Positions 33,630 through 47,148 are shown, counted from the stretch's first letter. The stretch is DNA of 64,000 nucleotides from Metellina segmentata (GCA_947359465.1 OX375878.1:76366416-76430415); one strand, 5' to 3'. Notes: generated by a model from the letters alone, not told the origin. Program-made: numbers and translations.

Positions 33630-35452
33630 CAGGGTGGCGACAGAACCGGGAAATCAGGGATTTCTCAGGGAAGAATCATTTTCTGGAAAAATAAGGGAAA
33701 ACTCAGGGAAGTTTCGTTTAACTCAGGGAAAAAGTTGGAATTTCGTTTTGCAAATGGCACCCATTTGGTACTTTTCCTTTAGCCATGCGGGCGCCACTTT
33801 GAACCAAAATCAAAATGTCTCCAATTTTGTTTTCATTCCGAAAATGAGAAGTGTATTTTTTACGTAAACATCCAGAAAAAAGAGTTGTATACATTGTATA
33901 CTGTAACGGCCGGAAATCCTGTAACCTAAGTCTACATCTGTGCCACGTTCCCTAATGTCAATAATAGGAACGTATTGCCTTGCGGCTTTGAAAAATACTA
34001 ACGGACGGGAAAACCTGCAAAAGTTAAACATCCGGTTCCAATTGAATCAACATTAAAAAAAAAATTATAATTTTTTTCTAAGATTGGCGATTTTGATTTT
34101 GGTCCAAAATAGCGCCCGGCTAACGGAAAAATAGAAAATCAAACGTATAAGGTATCTATCTGGTGTAAAATTTTCCGCAGCTTTGAAATCCGTTGATATT
34201 TTCATTTTATTTTAAACAATCGCTGATTTAGAAAAAAGCACTGAATAACGCCAGTCATAACTTTAATTATTTCTTTTGCTTCACTTGAATCCGTTACTTT
34301 TCAAAATGAATGAATCTCGAATCAAACGAAGGTCATTCTTCTCGGCGGTGAAATTCGTATTGGAAAAAATATAAAAGTTACAATTTAAAAATTATTTATT
34401 TAAAGAAAATCATATTTTTAGGTATCGATCTAATGTGAAATTTTCCGCAGATTTCAAATCCGTTGAAATTTTTATTCTATCTTTAACGATCGCAAAGATA
34501 GAAAAAAGCAACGAAGAACGCCAGTTCGAACCAGAACGAGCGAACTCGAATTCGTTACTCAGGAAATCAAAATGAATTAATCTGATCTTTTTAACCACGA
34601 AGGTAGAATTTTTCACGGCGCCGGCGGCCAAATTCGTATTGGAAAAAATATAAAAGTCACAATTAAAAATTATTTATTTAAAGAAAATCATGTGAATAGG
34701 TATCAATCTGTTGTAAAATTTTCCGCAGATTTGAAATCCGTTGAAATTTTTCTTCTGTCTTTAACGCGCGATCTAGGAGATAGAAAAAAGAACTACAAAA
34801 CTCCAGTTAAAACTTTATTTGTTTTGTTCGTCAACTAAAATCGTTGCTGAGAAAATCCAACGAAAACGGAAAAAATAAATTTAGAATGTCATGTCTTTAT
34901 ACCGTATGCCATCCTAAGAAAAATAATAAAATATAATAATAATAAATTAATTAATTTTTAAATGTTTTAGATTAAATTTTAAAATTCGGGCGCACTTGAA
35001 AAATTGCAAAAAATTCGGACCACATGTTTGCTAAATTTCCCTATTGTAAGTGCCATCGATTCGTCAGGACACTGCGTACAGGACAGACAGAAAAACACTT
35101 ACGTTTATAATAGTACAGATGTACCGAGCGCTGGCGCCATTGACGGATTCAGGGGCTGATGGCTGCTTTTGCAAACATTTCAAAATAGTTAAAAACGTAA
35201 CATTAAATATTCTATCTATAACTTTATATTATTTGGTCTATTATGGAATACAGTAAAAATATTTTTTTCTTATCTTATTTTTATTCATCTTTTAGTCTAT
35301 AGTTTTTTAGTTCTTCAAGTGTCAAGTTTATCATAATTACCGAAGAATTGTTCTGCGAACAAAAGGAGAAACTCAGGGAATTTCATGAAAAATACTCTGG
35401 AAATCAGGGAAATCTCAGGGAACTTTTTACTTCAATTTTTGTAGCCACCCTG
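33630..35452. mobile_element. DNA element with CAGGGTGGC termini (left arm)
   Basis: Starts CAGGGTGGCGACA and ends GTAGCCACCCTG. Subterminal stretches are rich in CTCAGGGAA-type repeats on both sides. TTTTAT lies directly outside both ends, a probable target duplication. The interior (34148-34810) has three diverged ~270 bp tandem units with TTTTCCGCAG-TTTGAAATCCGTTG. No transposase was seen; superfamily not assigned. Confidence 0.7.
34148..34810 (+). repeat. Three ~270 bp tandem units inside the CAGGGTGGC element
   Basis: Each unit holds GGTATC-ATCT-TGT-AAATTTTCCGCAG, AAATCCGTTGA-ATTTT and GATAGAAAAAAG; starts near 34148, 34420 and 34698. Confidence 0.7.
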
Positions 35453-35652
35453 TTTTATTTTCAAGTTTATTCAATTCAAATAGAAAATAAGAATATTTAC
35501 GGAAAAATATAGAGATTTTGAAAAAAAAGTTCTTTTATATTCGAAAATATGTTGTAAATTTAAACTGAACTAAGAAATATTTTTCCTACCACGTGGTTTC
35601 AGCTTTAGTCTACGTTTATAGCTGTGCCAACGACCTGCCCTTGGCGCACTTA

Positions 35653-36059
35653 GGCCCGGTGCACACATCCGGTTTTTCTACGTGCGGCGCCGCTGCCGCA
35701 ACGCAAGTGCGGTCTGAGATACATTAAATCCAATGCAGCAGTGCGTACATGCCTCCAGCGCCGCATGTCCAACTTGCGTGCAATTTGTACCGCAGTTGGC
35801 GCCGTTCGGAAGTACCTTGTTTTCATAAACAAATAGATTATAAATAATAATTAATAAATGGTTGTATCCAGTAATCAATCCTATCAAAATATACTTTTTT
35901 TTACGCCACGTAAGCGAAATAAACACGTTTTCTTCGATAGAATATTTATCGCAAATGGCGCGAAATGAGTTGGTGTGTCATTTCACGGTTATGTGTGCAT
36001 AGTTGGGCTTCGGTGCCGCAGTGGCGCCGCACGTTGAAAAACCGGATGTGTACCGGGGC
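35653..36059. mobile_element. PIF/Harbinger-like MITE, 407 bp (left arm)
   Basis: Terminal inverted repeats GGCCCGGTGCACACATCCGG / complement of GCCCCGGTACACATCCGG, extending to the GTGCGGCGCC stretch. TTA flanks both ends (35650-35652 and 36060-36062), the 3 bp duplication typical of PIF/Harbinger. It is GC-rich compared with its surroundings. A 60-codon frame is incidental. Confidence 0.8.
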
Positions 36060-36186
36060 TTAAGTCGCCAAGGAAAGAATTATTTCGAATGAACCAATGA
36101 AATCAAACGACAGTTTAACGGAATTTAAAAGATTTTTCTGGAATATTCGAAATGCAATTTTAAAAATTTTCCACTTGACCTGGTTG

Positions 36187-37335
36187 TATTAAAATCCGCA
36201 ATAACCGTTGTACATATGGGTTACCTTAACCTGTAATTACTCGCTACTAGAAGTCCGTTGCCATTTCTATAAACCAAGACTGAAGCTGTACCATTTTTAT
36301 TTTTGGTGTCTAATTATTTTTTTTAATATAAAATTCATGCTATTTAATAAAAATAGTATATATATGATTTATTCTTTTGTAACAGCATTTTGATTTCCTG
36401 TTAATTTCATTTTTGGTATCAAGGTTTTTGAAAAATTGCAACTCTTAAGAAAATTTTAGCATTGGTGAGGTGTTCAAAAATATTCATAAAAATAACATTT
36501 TCAACTTCATCCAACTTATTTATACTGTTTATAGTTGCCTAGATATTTTTTCTCTTTTACAAAATTTGAGTTTGCACGTAAAGTGCCCACTCCTACTTTT
36601 CAAAGACAAATTTCATTGTTTATAGTGGACTTTATAGGGTTTTTATCAGACTAAAAATTTGCCTACCCCCTCAGAAAAAAATTTCTGGCTGCACCACTGT
36701 TCTGTACACACATTAGTACACAAATATAGTAATCTTATTCAGCTATTTCTGTACTTCAAAATAACGCTGCATATATTTTCCTCTTTTTTACATTTTGACT
36801 GTTTTCACCCCTGTATCATTTAAGTTAGGTAATTAGGTAAGAGGGGTCGGACATGCAGATGGCCCTGCTTCCCTTAAACTTCGCCGCTTCGTTTTACTGA
36901 TAGCTTTTTCTCCGTGGGAAAATTTCCACAACTTGCTGCTAATACATCACAGGAACGTGAAGTATCCTTTTACAGATGAAACGGTACGTTTTTGAATCCG
37001 TTCTTGCAGAGGAACGCAGCGCGCGTTTCGAAATTGAATTCGTGTGAACCCTGTTTTTTTTTTAGAGGAAATGAATTTTTTTTAATTGCGCACTAAAAAT
37101 CTTTCTTCTCCAAATACAATTTAAAACTTAAAACCCCTGAAAAGGTGACAAAAAGTCAAAAAAGTGACGTGTTAGGAGCCCTGCTGTAACCATTGAATAC
37201 TAAAAAATACTACTAAATAACACTAAATAAGAAATAATACTAAGAAAAGGCTACTGAAATTGTCCTACTTTCCTAAAGGTCAAGTGTTTTCGGAAACAAA
37301 CCAAATAAATTTAAGGGGGAAACAGAGCATCCAAT
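36187..37335. other. Interval without recognised gene (left arm)
   Basis: AT-rich. Near 36665-36702 the minus strand reads CAGTGGTGCAGCCAG, like the end of an old DNA element; no partner end found. Mirrored at about 49873-51147. Confidence 0.4.
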
Positions 37336-37545
37336 TTACGTCGTACTAGACGTACTAGCTACACAACGGGCTATTGACGACGGTCTGGAATCAATCCCGA
37401 AGGAAACACCCGAGAACAGAACCACGGTCAGTTAACGAGGCAACACCTGAGCTAGCACCACACTTCAAACTTACACACCACGCAAACGCGAGGACATTTC
37501 AGCCACGACGGATTTGACGTACATCAGCTTCATCTACACGGCGGT
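37336..37545 (-). mobile_element. SINE family 1, diverged fragment (left arm)
   Basis: Reverse complement of the SINE body with several deletions; mirrored at 49662-49872. Confidence 0.75.
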
Positions 37546-37632
37546 GTTTTAGTTGGCAAGTTTCGGAGTATCTCCAAAATTTGAAATTGTTTCTTAAAGA
37601 TTTTATTGCAATTTTGGTTTTTGTTGTATTGC

Positions 37633-39834
37633 TTCCCGTCCACACCGGAGAAGCCGAGCAAAACATGGATGATTGATTAACCCCGGAGACAGGTTTGATT
37701 GACAGTTCGTTCAGTGTAGACGGTGAATTGAGCAGTTTAAGCACGAGCAAAATGATCCGCTTCTTGTCGGTACATCAAAGGAAAGCAAGTGCTCGTGCTC
37801 GCTCTATTTGGACGGCGTTTTATCGTTCCCTTGCTCGACGTTCAATCAATCACCGGGGTCATCGTTAAGAAACGGGTCGGGGATCTGAACATAGAAATAC
37901 TTATTTTTCTTCAGATTTTAAAGTGATAATTGATTCAGACCGTTCTTAAACAGTATGATGGGTGTACATGGATTTTCTAATGTAATTAGTATAAATGATA
38001 CAGGAAATCTCACATGCTATCTTGAATAGAGGAAGAACATTTTCAAGAGGAAATGTCCCTCAAGCTCATCCAGTGATTAGGGTCGCGCAATACCTGATGA
38101 ACTTAATTATTTGAATCGGGAAGGTATCGTTTCGTTTTACAGTTCAAAGATTTCAACTGATTTAATGGCCGCATGACTAAACTACCACACAGGTGCAAAT
38201 ATGTTACTCATTAATAAATAGATTGTAAAGGAGAATTCTATTAAAAAAGTGTACAAATGATTATTACATTTGAAGACCAAGTATAAACCGTTATAGTCAT
38301 TGAAGTTAATCAACTAATTCGGACTTCATCAGCACCGAAAACATAATAGGAACCTCAAATCATTTATCCTCACAAATATAGTGTAATTATCCCGTTGATT
38401 ATCCAAACCTGTCCCCCATTACTTTAAGTACGTTAGTCCGTAGTTTGTGAAGTGTTCTCATCTAGTTCAGTTTCACTGACAGTTGTCCCGCAATTGTACC
38501 GCTTTTTAACAGCTCGAGTTTGTTGTTTTTAAATTTAACAGTTCTACTTGATTTCTTGCAAGTTAAAAGTTAAGCTCTACTGAATACATTTCATACTATT
38601 ATTTAAGTAGTACATTTGTAAACATTGTGTTTTGCCATATATCGTAGACGTTTAAAACTTAATTGTGAAAATGTAACATGCCCATATTAATGTCAAAATT
38701 GATGTGTCCATCCATGTGTATTTAGACGAAGAGTGGTATTGGGGAACTTTGCAATTTAAACTTCTAAATTTCTTGAACTTCTAAATTTAAGATAAAGAAG
38801 ATGAGGCTAGTTAAAATGTATTTCACTTTTTTGCAATTGAAGAAAATTTTAAATTGTCGCACTGGCAATATGAATACGTTTTGTCGAAATAGGCCGAATC
38901 GAAAGAAACATTCAATATTATGTAACATATTATGAGTGAAATATTCAGTAAGAAATTTTTATCTTGTTAATTGAAATAATCTGCTTAATAATAATAATTT
39001 TGTGCCGACCAACCGGTATGGTGGTAAAGGTGTTAGCCTCTAGATAGGAAGGTTCCTGGTTCAAATCCGGATCCGGGCAAGGATGTTTGTAAGCGTATGG
39101 TGTAGAAGCGGCTGGTGCACCTTAAATCTGTCGTGACCGAGAGTCCTCACGTTGGGTTGTTATGGACGTTTGGAGAGTGGGGTGTTAGCTCAGTTGTTAC
39201 TTCGTCATCTGACAGTTGTTCAAAAATTACGACGTGTTGTCCTCGAATCTTTCGCTTAAGGGATTGATATCGGACCGTCGTCAATAGCCCGTTGTGTTGC
39301 TCTAGTACAACGTTAATCAAAAACTACCAATTACCTTTAATAATAATTTTGCAAGTACGTATGTATAGAAACTTTGAAGAGGAACATCAAACTCGTGAAG
39401 GAATCTCCAGTTGCCAAGAAGCGTAAAGTTATTGCCAACCTTTCTCTTGCAGATATAGCACTTCTATAATTAGTGTCCTACTTCCTATTTCCGGTTCAGT
39501 CAAAGCAAGTAGATATTCAAAGTCACCCAATGTCGCCTTTTTTTGTGAACTTTTCTTCCTATTTCTCTTTAATAAATCGTCTATGATAATATACGCTGCA
39601 CTCGCGATTATATGCCGACTTCGTAAAGAACGGGACCTTTAAACAATTTGCTTCAAACAATAAGTTTGCAGTTTAACTTCAACGCACAACCAACCAGATT
39701 GATCGCGAGCACATGGAACGATTTGTGCCCGAGCTGTCGAACCAGGAAAATCAGAGAGATTGATTAACCAAACCTGTCTCCGTGGTGAATCAATCATCCA
39801 TGTTTTGCTAGGCTTCTCCGGTGTGGACGGGGCT
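37633..39834. mobile_element. 2.2 kb non-autonomous PIF/Harbinger-like element (left arm)
   Basis: About 60 bp terminal inverted repeats start CCGTCCACACCGGAGAAGCC, include CAAAACATGGATGATTGATT and end with the complement, followed by TAA at 39835-39837. The left TSD and outermost bases are missing here because of a 12 bp deletion. The complete left end is preserved in the right arm (47359-49564). No transposase frame was seen. A full-length SINE (39003-39337) is nested inside. Confidence 0.75.
39003..39337 (+). mobile_element. Full-length SINE family 1 with 14 bp TSD (left arm)
   Basis: Flanked by TAATAATAATTTTG at 38989-39002 and 39338-39351. It has the A box TGGTGGTAAAGG, B box GGTTCAAATCC and a tail CTACCAATTACC. 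Mirrored at 47856-48190. Confidence 0.92.
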
Positions 39835-40048
39835 TAAGAAATATGAAATGAAGAATTCAGAAGCACTCTGAATAAAATATAAGTTAGATAATATGCTGCG
39901 GAAAATTGCAAGAAGAAGGCAAAATTCAAAGTTTGCTACATTTGCCAAATGTTCTTGAATAACAAAAAGATTAGCATGTTTCACATCTGATATTTTAATA
40001 TGGCTAAAAAACTAGGCGAAGTTCAGACTTTTTTCGTAAACAAAGATC

Positions 40049-40238
40049 GCCGTGTAGAGGGTACTGGTGCACGTTAAATCCGTCGTGGCCCAATTGTCCT
40101 CACGATGGTGTTGAAGTTTGAAGTCAGGTACGTCATCTGACCGTGGTTAAAAGTTAGGAAGTAGTATCCTCGGATCTCTCCTACGGCATTGATCCTGGAC
40201 CGTCGTCAATAGCCCATTTTGTAGCTCTAGTACAATGT
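40049..40238 (+). mobile_element. SINE family 1, 5'-truncated (left arm)
   Basis: Starts inside the body at GTGTAGAGGG and runs to GCTCTAGTACAATGT; mirrored at 46959-47148. Confidence 0.8.
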
Positions 40239-42734
40239 ATACATTGAAACTTCCTTTCCCTTCTTTTTTTTCCTTCGTCAAGCGGTGGACAAGTGAAGGA
40301 AGCATGCCGATTTCTTACAAAGTAACACTAAAGACTATTAAAAAACAGCTTTTGCTGACAGCTTTTTTCTTATAAGAATAAAAATCAATGAGCACGTTTC
40401 GATTCTGTCACTCATCTAATGAAAAAAATATTTTTGTCCTTTGCTTTATGACAATGGTCGTTAACAAATTTCAATCACAAATTCAATGTAGCCTTGCCAT
40501 TCGATTCCGCTTGAAATATTATATAAGAATCAATCAAAAAAGTTATTTTTCCAATTTTAGCATTTGTTCCCTTATGTAAAAACTTGTTTCAATTAAATCT
40601 ATTTATTAGCTGCACAACTTTATAAACTCTTAGAATACCCTCAAGGGGTCTTCCCCGGGGAGCTAGCTGGTCAAAAATCAACCACAACAATCGAGATGAC
40701 AAAAATATGACGTTAATTTAGTTTCACAAAGTTTATTTCAGAAGACCATTACATATTCATGAATTGTTTTTCCATTTGAAAGTTTGTTGAAGCATTAAAC
40801 TTAACGGTCTTGAAGACCCCAAAATATATATTACTTACTCATAAAACTAACCTTTGTTTAGAAGACCCTGTAAGACAAATGTCTTCTTTGAATAAATATT
40901 TGTTCTAGGTATTAACTACAATCACTACAGTAATAAATATACATATAATACAATGTGATTGTATATATAATTCAATCTTGTTCTTTCTTCTTTAATGTAA
41001 GAGAAACAAAGTAAGGAAACCAGTTCATTTTCTGTTTTAGAAAATGTTATTCTTGGCGTGTTACTGAGAGCAAGAAAAATGTACAATTCAAATGATCAAT
41101 AGATCACCATGGTAATAAACTATGACGTTTGCAGAGAAATTAAATTAAATGCAAGACCAAAACAAATTCTCCATCTTTCAGAAAAATTCCATAACAACCT
41201 AGTCAATATTAATAACTCTACCATCCATGTCATGGATGAAAACGTGCAAAAAAAAAAAAATAAAAGATCAATGTATTATCTACAGAACCACATAACATTC
41301 TGAACCACTGAACTACACCCTGTTTTGTACTTTTCCTAGCAGCTAATATGTGAAGCCAACATCACGCCATCGCCGAAGTAAGAAAAAAAAAACCTGACAA
41401 GCAAAAATACGCAGAAACAGTTTGGGGTTGGAAACGATTGTCCTCTTCAAACGGGATTACCCCTCTTGATGACCCGGCAAAGAAGGAGTTAAACCCGTGG
41501 TTCAACCAACTCCTCTCGCTCAGGACATCAATAAAACACTTTTCTTGTTTTTTCTGTGTGAATTTTATGTGCGTGAACTTTAAATTGTTTTTTCAACTTT
41601 GCACTCGGATAACAGATTATTAAAGCACTTTCGAAATTTATTGTTTAAGTGGAAGTGTTTTCGAAAATCGTAAGCCATGTGTCCGGGATTTATGGGAGCA
41701 TACCCTTGATCAGCCTGGTAAAGTGCATATGTTATAATGGCCTGGTAAAGTGCATATATCTTAAGGCGCAAAACATTAAGTAATAATTTCAATAAAAGTT
41801 AATGTTTTGTAATGCTCTTGAATTTTACAGTCAAGTACACTCAATAAAAGCTATTAGAAGCAAAAAACAAACTTTCTCGGATATGATGTTCTTCTGGAGT
41901 TCGAGGATGATCTATGAGGGAATATATAAATAACAAAAAGGCTTTAAAATTACTATTTTACATGCATCCCTTAAGAAATTGGCTTTATTTTCATAAATGT
42001 GTAGAAAAACAACCAACGGCTACACTCTCGATACTTTAGAAATAATAATAGATACTGCTATGTGTTTTTGGACTTATATCACATGTTACTCATTTCGAGA
42101 AAAAATATTTTGCTTTTGTAGAAATAATCTACCTTTGTTCACTGAAAGTGCAAAAGGTAGTATGTCTAAAAGCTACATTTTTCAGGAGAATAAAAACTAA
42201 TCCTTTCCCTTGTGATTTTATTCTATTTTGTTACATTAATTTGGTTGTAACTTTTAATGGATCAGCTGATGTCATGAGATTTTGCCACCAGATGGAAACT
42301 ACAAAATGCCACATATAGCAATAATAAAAGGAGAAATAGAATTTTTGACAAACGACCTTTTGCACTTTAAGTGACTATTTTATTCTATTTCTAATTATTA
42401 CGAAGGGGGAAACGTTAAAAATCAGGCGACATCTATTTCAAGATAATTCGGGTATCATGCAGAAGGGAAATGACGTAACAAAAATATTGCAAACATTATT
42501 TTTAATACGAGTATTTTGTCAAAGAAATCTATAAAAACTTGTGTAACTATTCTTTGATTTCTGAAAATATCTAGGAAACCGTCCCATCTGAAACATTTTC
42601 CCCCTCATACAGACCTGTTCCACATTTAATTATTCTATTTTGCAAACATTTGAAATCTACACGAACAACGTTTGGATGCAAAAGAAATAATGAAAGCATC
42701 TGTCTAAAAATGTATTCAGGTTTTTGAATCATGG
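40239..42734. other. Interval without recognised gene (left arm)
   Basis: AT-rich with short frames only. Around 41365-41520 a frame is open in the right arm (45574-45846) but shifted here by an A-run difference. No motif recognised. Confidence 0.4.
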
Positions 42735-42918
42735 TTCACCTTTTGTCGTGGTTAATAACAATGTCCTCACTTTGGCATGGTATGGAAGTTTCGAAAATAA
42801 GATGGTGTTAATATCATCATCATCTAACCGTGGTTCAAAATTACGAGGTGTTGTCCTCGGATCTATCCCCTTTGGTCGCCAATAGCCCGTTGTGTGGATC
42901 CTGTTCAACGTTATTCAA
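42735..42918 (+). mobile_element. SINE family 1, truncated and diverged (left arm)
   Basis: Body fragment ending GTTCAACGTTATTCAACTAC; mirrored at 44281-44464. Confidence 0.75.
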
Positions 42919-43433
42919 CTACCTATCCATAATTAGCATTTCAGACATATTAAGTGTTTAAAAAATTGGCAGAACTCCTATGTCTTTAAAAACAAAATGA
43001 TTTTTTTTCTAAAAAAAAACTTATAAAAACCTAAGTAAAACAAACTGCCGGGGTGCAATGATCCACAACACGAAAGTCAAAACTAACCATGTAAATAAGC
43101 TGGAGCTGCAGCTAACAAAGGTAAGCAATATAATTTAAAAAACCAAACAGAAATTTGCAATAAAAAATTAAAAAAAATTTTTTAATGAATAAATAAAAAA
43201 TAATTATATATATATATATAAATTCACACTGGTAATAGTTTCATTTCTGAAAGTAAAGAACCAACCAATTTGCAGCATCCATTTCACTGGGTATCGGCAT
43301 AAAAAAATGAAAGGTTTAACAAACAGAAAAGTTACTTCTTTAAAAATAAAAAACAATAAAACCAAAAAAAGTCTTGCAAAAGTTTCGATACATTTCTGAA
43401 AACATTTTCGAGCGTCCCACATTAAATGCTTAT

Positions 43434-43511
43434 ACCCAGAAATAACCCCTTTTTCCAAGGCGTTGGGAAATATACCCAACTTTTCCCAAGACCTTTATCC
43501 GGACCACATGC
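43434..43511. other. 78 bp unique spacer between left arm and gap
   Basis: Sequence present only on the left side of the gap. The right side starts directly with arm sequence at 43712. If the repeat is real, this is half of the hairpin loop. Confidence 0.8.
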
Positions 43512-43711
43512 NNNNNNNNNNNNNNNNNNNNNNNNNNNNNNNNNNNNNNNNNNNNNNNNNNNNNNNNNNNNNNNNNNNNNNNNNNNNNNNNNNNNNNNNN
43601 NNNNNNNNNNNNNNNNNNNNNNNNNNNNNNNNNNNNNNNNNNNNNNNNNNNNNNNNNNNNNNNNNNNNNNNNNNNNNNNNNNNNNNNNNNNNNNNNNNNN
43701 NNNNNNNNNNN
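43512..43711. other. Assembly gap, exactly 200 N
   Basis: A round-number run of N is a scaffold-join placeholder, not a measured distance. Frames drawn across it are meaningless. Confidence 0.98.
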
Positions 43712-43934
43712 ATAAGCATTTAATGTGGGACGCTCGAAAATGTTTTCAGAAATGTATCGAAACTTTTGCAAGACTTTTTTGGTTTTATTGTTTTTTATTT
43801 TTAAAGAAGTAAAAAAAAAAAAACTTTTCTGTTTGTTAAACCTTTCATTTTTTTATGCCGATACCCAGTGAAATGGATGCTGCAAATTGGTTGGTTCTTT
43901 ACTTTCAGAAATGAAACTATTACCAGTGTGAATT

Positions 43935-43936
<2 letters not shown>

Positions 43937-43970
<34 letters not shown>

Positions 43971-43991
43971 ATTATATATATATATATATAA
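43937..43991. repeat. TA microsatellite, expanded in the right arm
   Basis: An interrupted TA run of about 55 bp; the left arm counterpart near 43203-43220 is only about 20 bp. Confidence 0.9.
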
Positions 43992-44280
43992 TTATTTTTT
44001 TATTTATTCATTAAAAAAAAAATTTTTAATTTTTTATTGCAAATTTCTGTTTGGTTTTTTAAATTATATTGCTTACCTTTGTTAGCTGCAGCTCCAGCTT
44101 ATTTACATGGTTAGTTTTGACTTTCGTGTTGTGGATCATTGCACCCCGGCAGTTTGTTTTACTTAGGTTTTTATAAGTTTTTTTTTAGAAAAAAATCTCA
44201 TTTTGTTTTTAAAGACATAGGAGTTCTGCCAATTTTTTAAACACTTAATATGTCTGAAATGCTAATTATGGATAGGTAGT

Positions 44281-44464
44281 TGAATAACGTCGAACAGGAT
44301 CCACACAACGGGCTATTGGCGACCAAAGGGATAGATCCGAGGACAACACCTCGTAATTTTGAACCACGGTTAGATGATGATGATATTAACACCATCTTAT
44401 TTTCGAAACTTCCATACCATGCCAAAGTGAGGACATTGTTATTAACCACGACAAAAGGTGAACC
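44281..44464 (-). mobile_element. SINE family 1, truncated (right arm)
   Basis: Mirror of 42735-42918. Confidence 0.75.
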
Positions 44465-46958
44465 ATGATTCAAAAACCTGAATACATTTTTAGACAGATG
44501 CTTTCATTATTTCTTTTGCATCCAAACGTTGTTCGTGTAGATTTCAAATGTTTGCAAAATAGAATAATTAAATGTGGAACAGGTCTGTATGAGGGGGAAA
44601 ATGTTTCAGATGGGACGGTTTCCTAGATATTTTCAGAAATCAAAGAATAGTTACACAAGTTTTTATAGATTTCTTTGACAAAATACTCGTATTAAAAATA
44701 ATGTTTGCAATATTTTTGTTACGTCATTTCCCTTCTGCATGATACCCGAATTATCTTGAAATAGATGTCGCCTGATTTTTAACGTTTGCCCCTTCGTAAT
44801 AATTAGAAATAGAATAAAATAGTCACTTAAAGTGCAAAAGGTCGTTTGTCAAAAATTCTATTTCTCCTTTTATTATTGCTATATGTGGCATTTTGTAGTT
44901 TCCATCTGGTGGCAAAATCTCATGACATCAGCTGATCCATTAAAAGTTACAACCAAATTAATGTAACAAAATAGAATAAAATCACAAGGGAAAGGATTAG
45001 TTTTTACTCTCCTGAAAAATGTAGCTTTTAGACATACTACCTTTTGCACTTTCAGTGAACAAAGGTAGATTATTTCTACAAAAGCAAAATATTTTTTCTC
45101 GAAATGAGTAACATGTGATATAAGTCCAAAAACACATAGCAGTATCTATTATTATTTCTAAAGTATCGAGAGTGTGGCCGTTGGTTGTTTTTCTACACAT
45201 TTATGAAAATAAAGCCAATTTCTTAAGGGATGCATGTAAAATAGTAATTTTAAAGCCTTTTTGTTATTTATATATTCCCTCATAGATCATCCTCGAACTC
45301 CAGAAGAACATCATATCCGAGAAAGTTTGTTTTTTGCTTCTAATAGCTTTTATTGAGTGTACTTGACTGTAAAATTCAAGAGCATTACAAAACATTAACT
45401 TTTATTGAAATTATTACTTAATGTTTTGCGCCTTAAGATATATGCACTTTACCAGGCCATTATAACATATGCACTTTACCAGGCTGATCAAGGGTATGCT
45501 CCCATAAATCCCGGACACATGGCTTACGATTTTCGAAAACACTTCCACTTAAACAATAAATTTCGAAAGTGCTTTAATAATCTGTTATCCGAGTGCAAAG
45601 TTGAAAAAACAATTTAAAGTTCACGCACATAAAATTCACACAGAAAAAACAAGAAAAGTGTTTTATTGATGTCCTGAGCGAGAGGAGTTGGTTGAACCAC
45701 GGGTTTAACTCCTTCTTTGCCGGGTCATCAAGAGGGGTAATCCCGTTTGAAGAGGACAATCGTTTCCAACCCCAAACTGTTTCTGCGTATTTTTGCTTGT
45801 CAGGTTTTTTTTTCTTACTTCGGCGATGGCGTGATGTTGGCTTCACATATTAGCTGCTAGGAAAAGTACAAAACAGGGTGTAGTTCAGTGGTTCAGAATG
45901 TTATGTGGTTCTGTAGATAATACATTGATCTTTTTTTTTTTTTTTTTTGCACGTTTTCATCCATGACATGGATGGTAGAGTTATTAATATTGACTAGGTT
46001 GTTATGGAATTTTTCTGAAAGATGGAGAATTTGTTTTGGTCTTGCATTTAATTTAATTTCTCTGCAAACGTCATAGTTTATTACCATGGTGATCTATTGA
46101 TCATTTGAATTGTACATTTTTCTTGCTCTCAGTAACACGCCAAGAATAACATTTTCTAAAACAGAAAATGAACTGGTTTCCTTACTTTGTTTCTCTTACA
46201 TTAAAGAAGAAAGAACAAGATTGAATTATATATACAATCACATTGTATTATATGTATATTTATTACTGTAGTGATTGTAGTTAATACCTAGAACAAATAT
46301 TTATTCAAAGAAGACATCTGTCTTACAGGGTCTTCTAAACAAAGGTTAGTTTTATGAGTAAGTAATATATATTTTGGGGTCTTCAAGACCGTTAAGTTTA
46401 ATGCTTCAACAAACTTTCAAATGGAAAAACAATTCATGAATATGTAATGGTCTTCTGAAATAAACTTTGTGAAACTAAATTAACGTCATATTTTTGTCAT
46501 CTCGATTGTTGTGGTTGATTTTTGACCAGCTAGCTCCCCAGGGAAGACCCCTTGAGGGTATTCTAAGAGTTTATAAAGTTGTGCAGCTAATAAATAGATT
46601 TAATTGAAACAAGTTTTTACATAAGGGAACAAATGCTAAAATTGGAAAAATAACTTTTTTGATTGATTCTTATATAATATTTCAAGCGGAATCGAATGGC
46701 AAGGCTACATTGAATTTGTGATTGAAATTTGTTAACGACCATTGTCATAAAGCAAAGGACAAAAATATTTTTTTCATTAGATGAGTGACAGAATCGAAAC
46801 GTGCTCATTGATTTTTATTCTTGTAAGAAAAAAGCTGTCAGCAAAAGCTGTTTTTTAATAGTCTTTAGTGTTACTTTGTAAGAAATCGGCATGCTTCCTT
46901 CACTTGTCCACCGCTTGACGAAGGAAAAAAAAGAAGGGAAAGGAAGTTTCAATGTATA

Positions 46959-47148
46959 CATTGTACTAGAGCTACAAAATGGGCTATTGACGACGGTCCA
47001 GGATCAATGCCGTAGGAGAGATCCGAGGATACTACTTCCTAACTTTTAACCACGGTCAGATGACGTACCTGACTTCAAACTTCAACACCATCGTGAGGAC
47101 AATTGGGCCACGACGGATTTAACGTGCACCAGTACCCTCTACACGGCG
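46959..47148 (-). mobile_element. SINE family 1, 5'-truncated (right arm)
   Basis: Mirror of 40049-40238. Confidence 0.8.

Larger units (their letters stand above)
33401..36186. mobile_element. Foldback-like element with nested insertions (left arm)
   Basis: 33401-33545 is, imperfectly, the reverse complement of 36186-36063 joined to 35649-35596, giving ~150 bp terminal inverted repeats. The right repeat is split by a 407 bp MITE (35653-36059) and the centre is filled by another element (33630-35452). Removing the MITE restores CTTGGCGCACTTA-AGTCGCCAAGG, which matches the left repeat. Confidence 0.6.
33358..43433 (+). repeat. Left arm of a 10.1 kb inverted repeat
   Basis: The reverse complement is at 43712-53872. 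The arms agree over the whole length with scattered substitutions and indels, among them a 12 bp deletion at about 37632, a shorter TA run near 43203, a different A run near 41390 and a ~15 bp difference near 35890. Homology begins sharply at 33358 (TTTCAACTAG) and ends at 43433, 78 bp before the N gap. No intact gene was seen. Confidence 0.95.

Noticed and set aside
43426..43812. Frames crossing the centre of the inverted repeat
   Set aside because: They run through 200 N and are meaningless.
43937..43991. TA run as origin or recombination signal
   Set aside because: An ordinary microsatellite that differs in length between arms; no other signal supports a function.
45574..45846. 90-codon frame in the right arm
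   Set aside because: Opens with GTG, is frameshifted in the left arm by an A-run difference and shows no domain.
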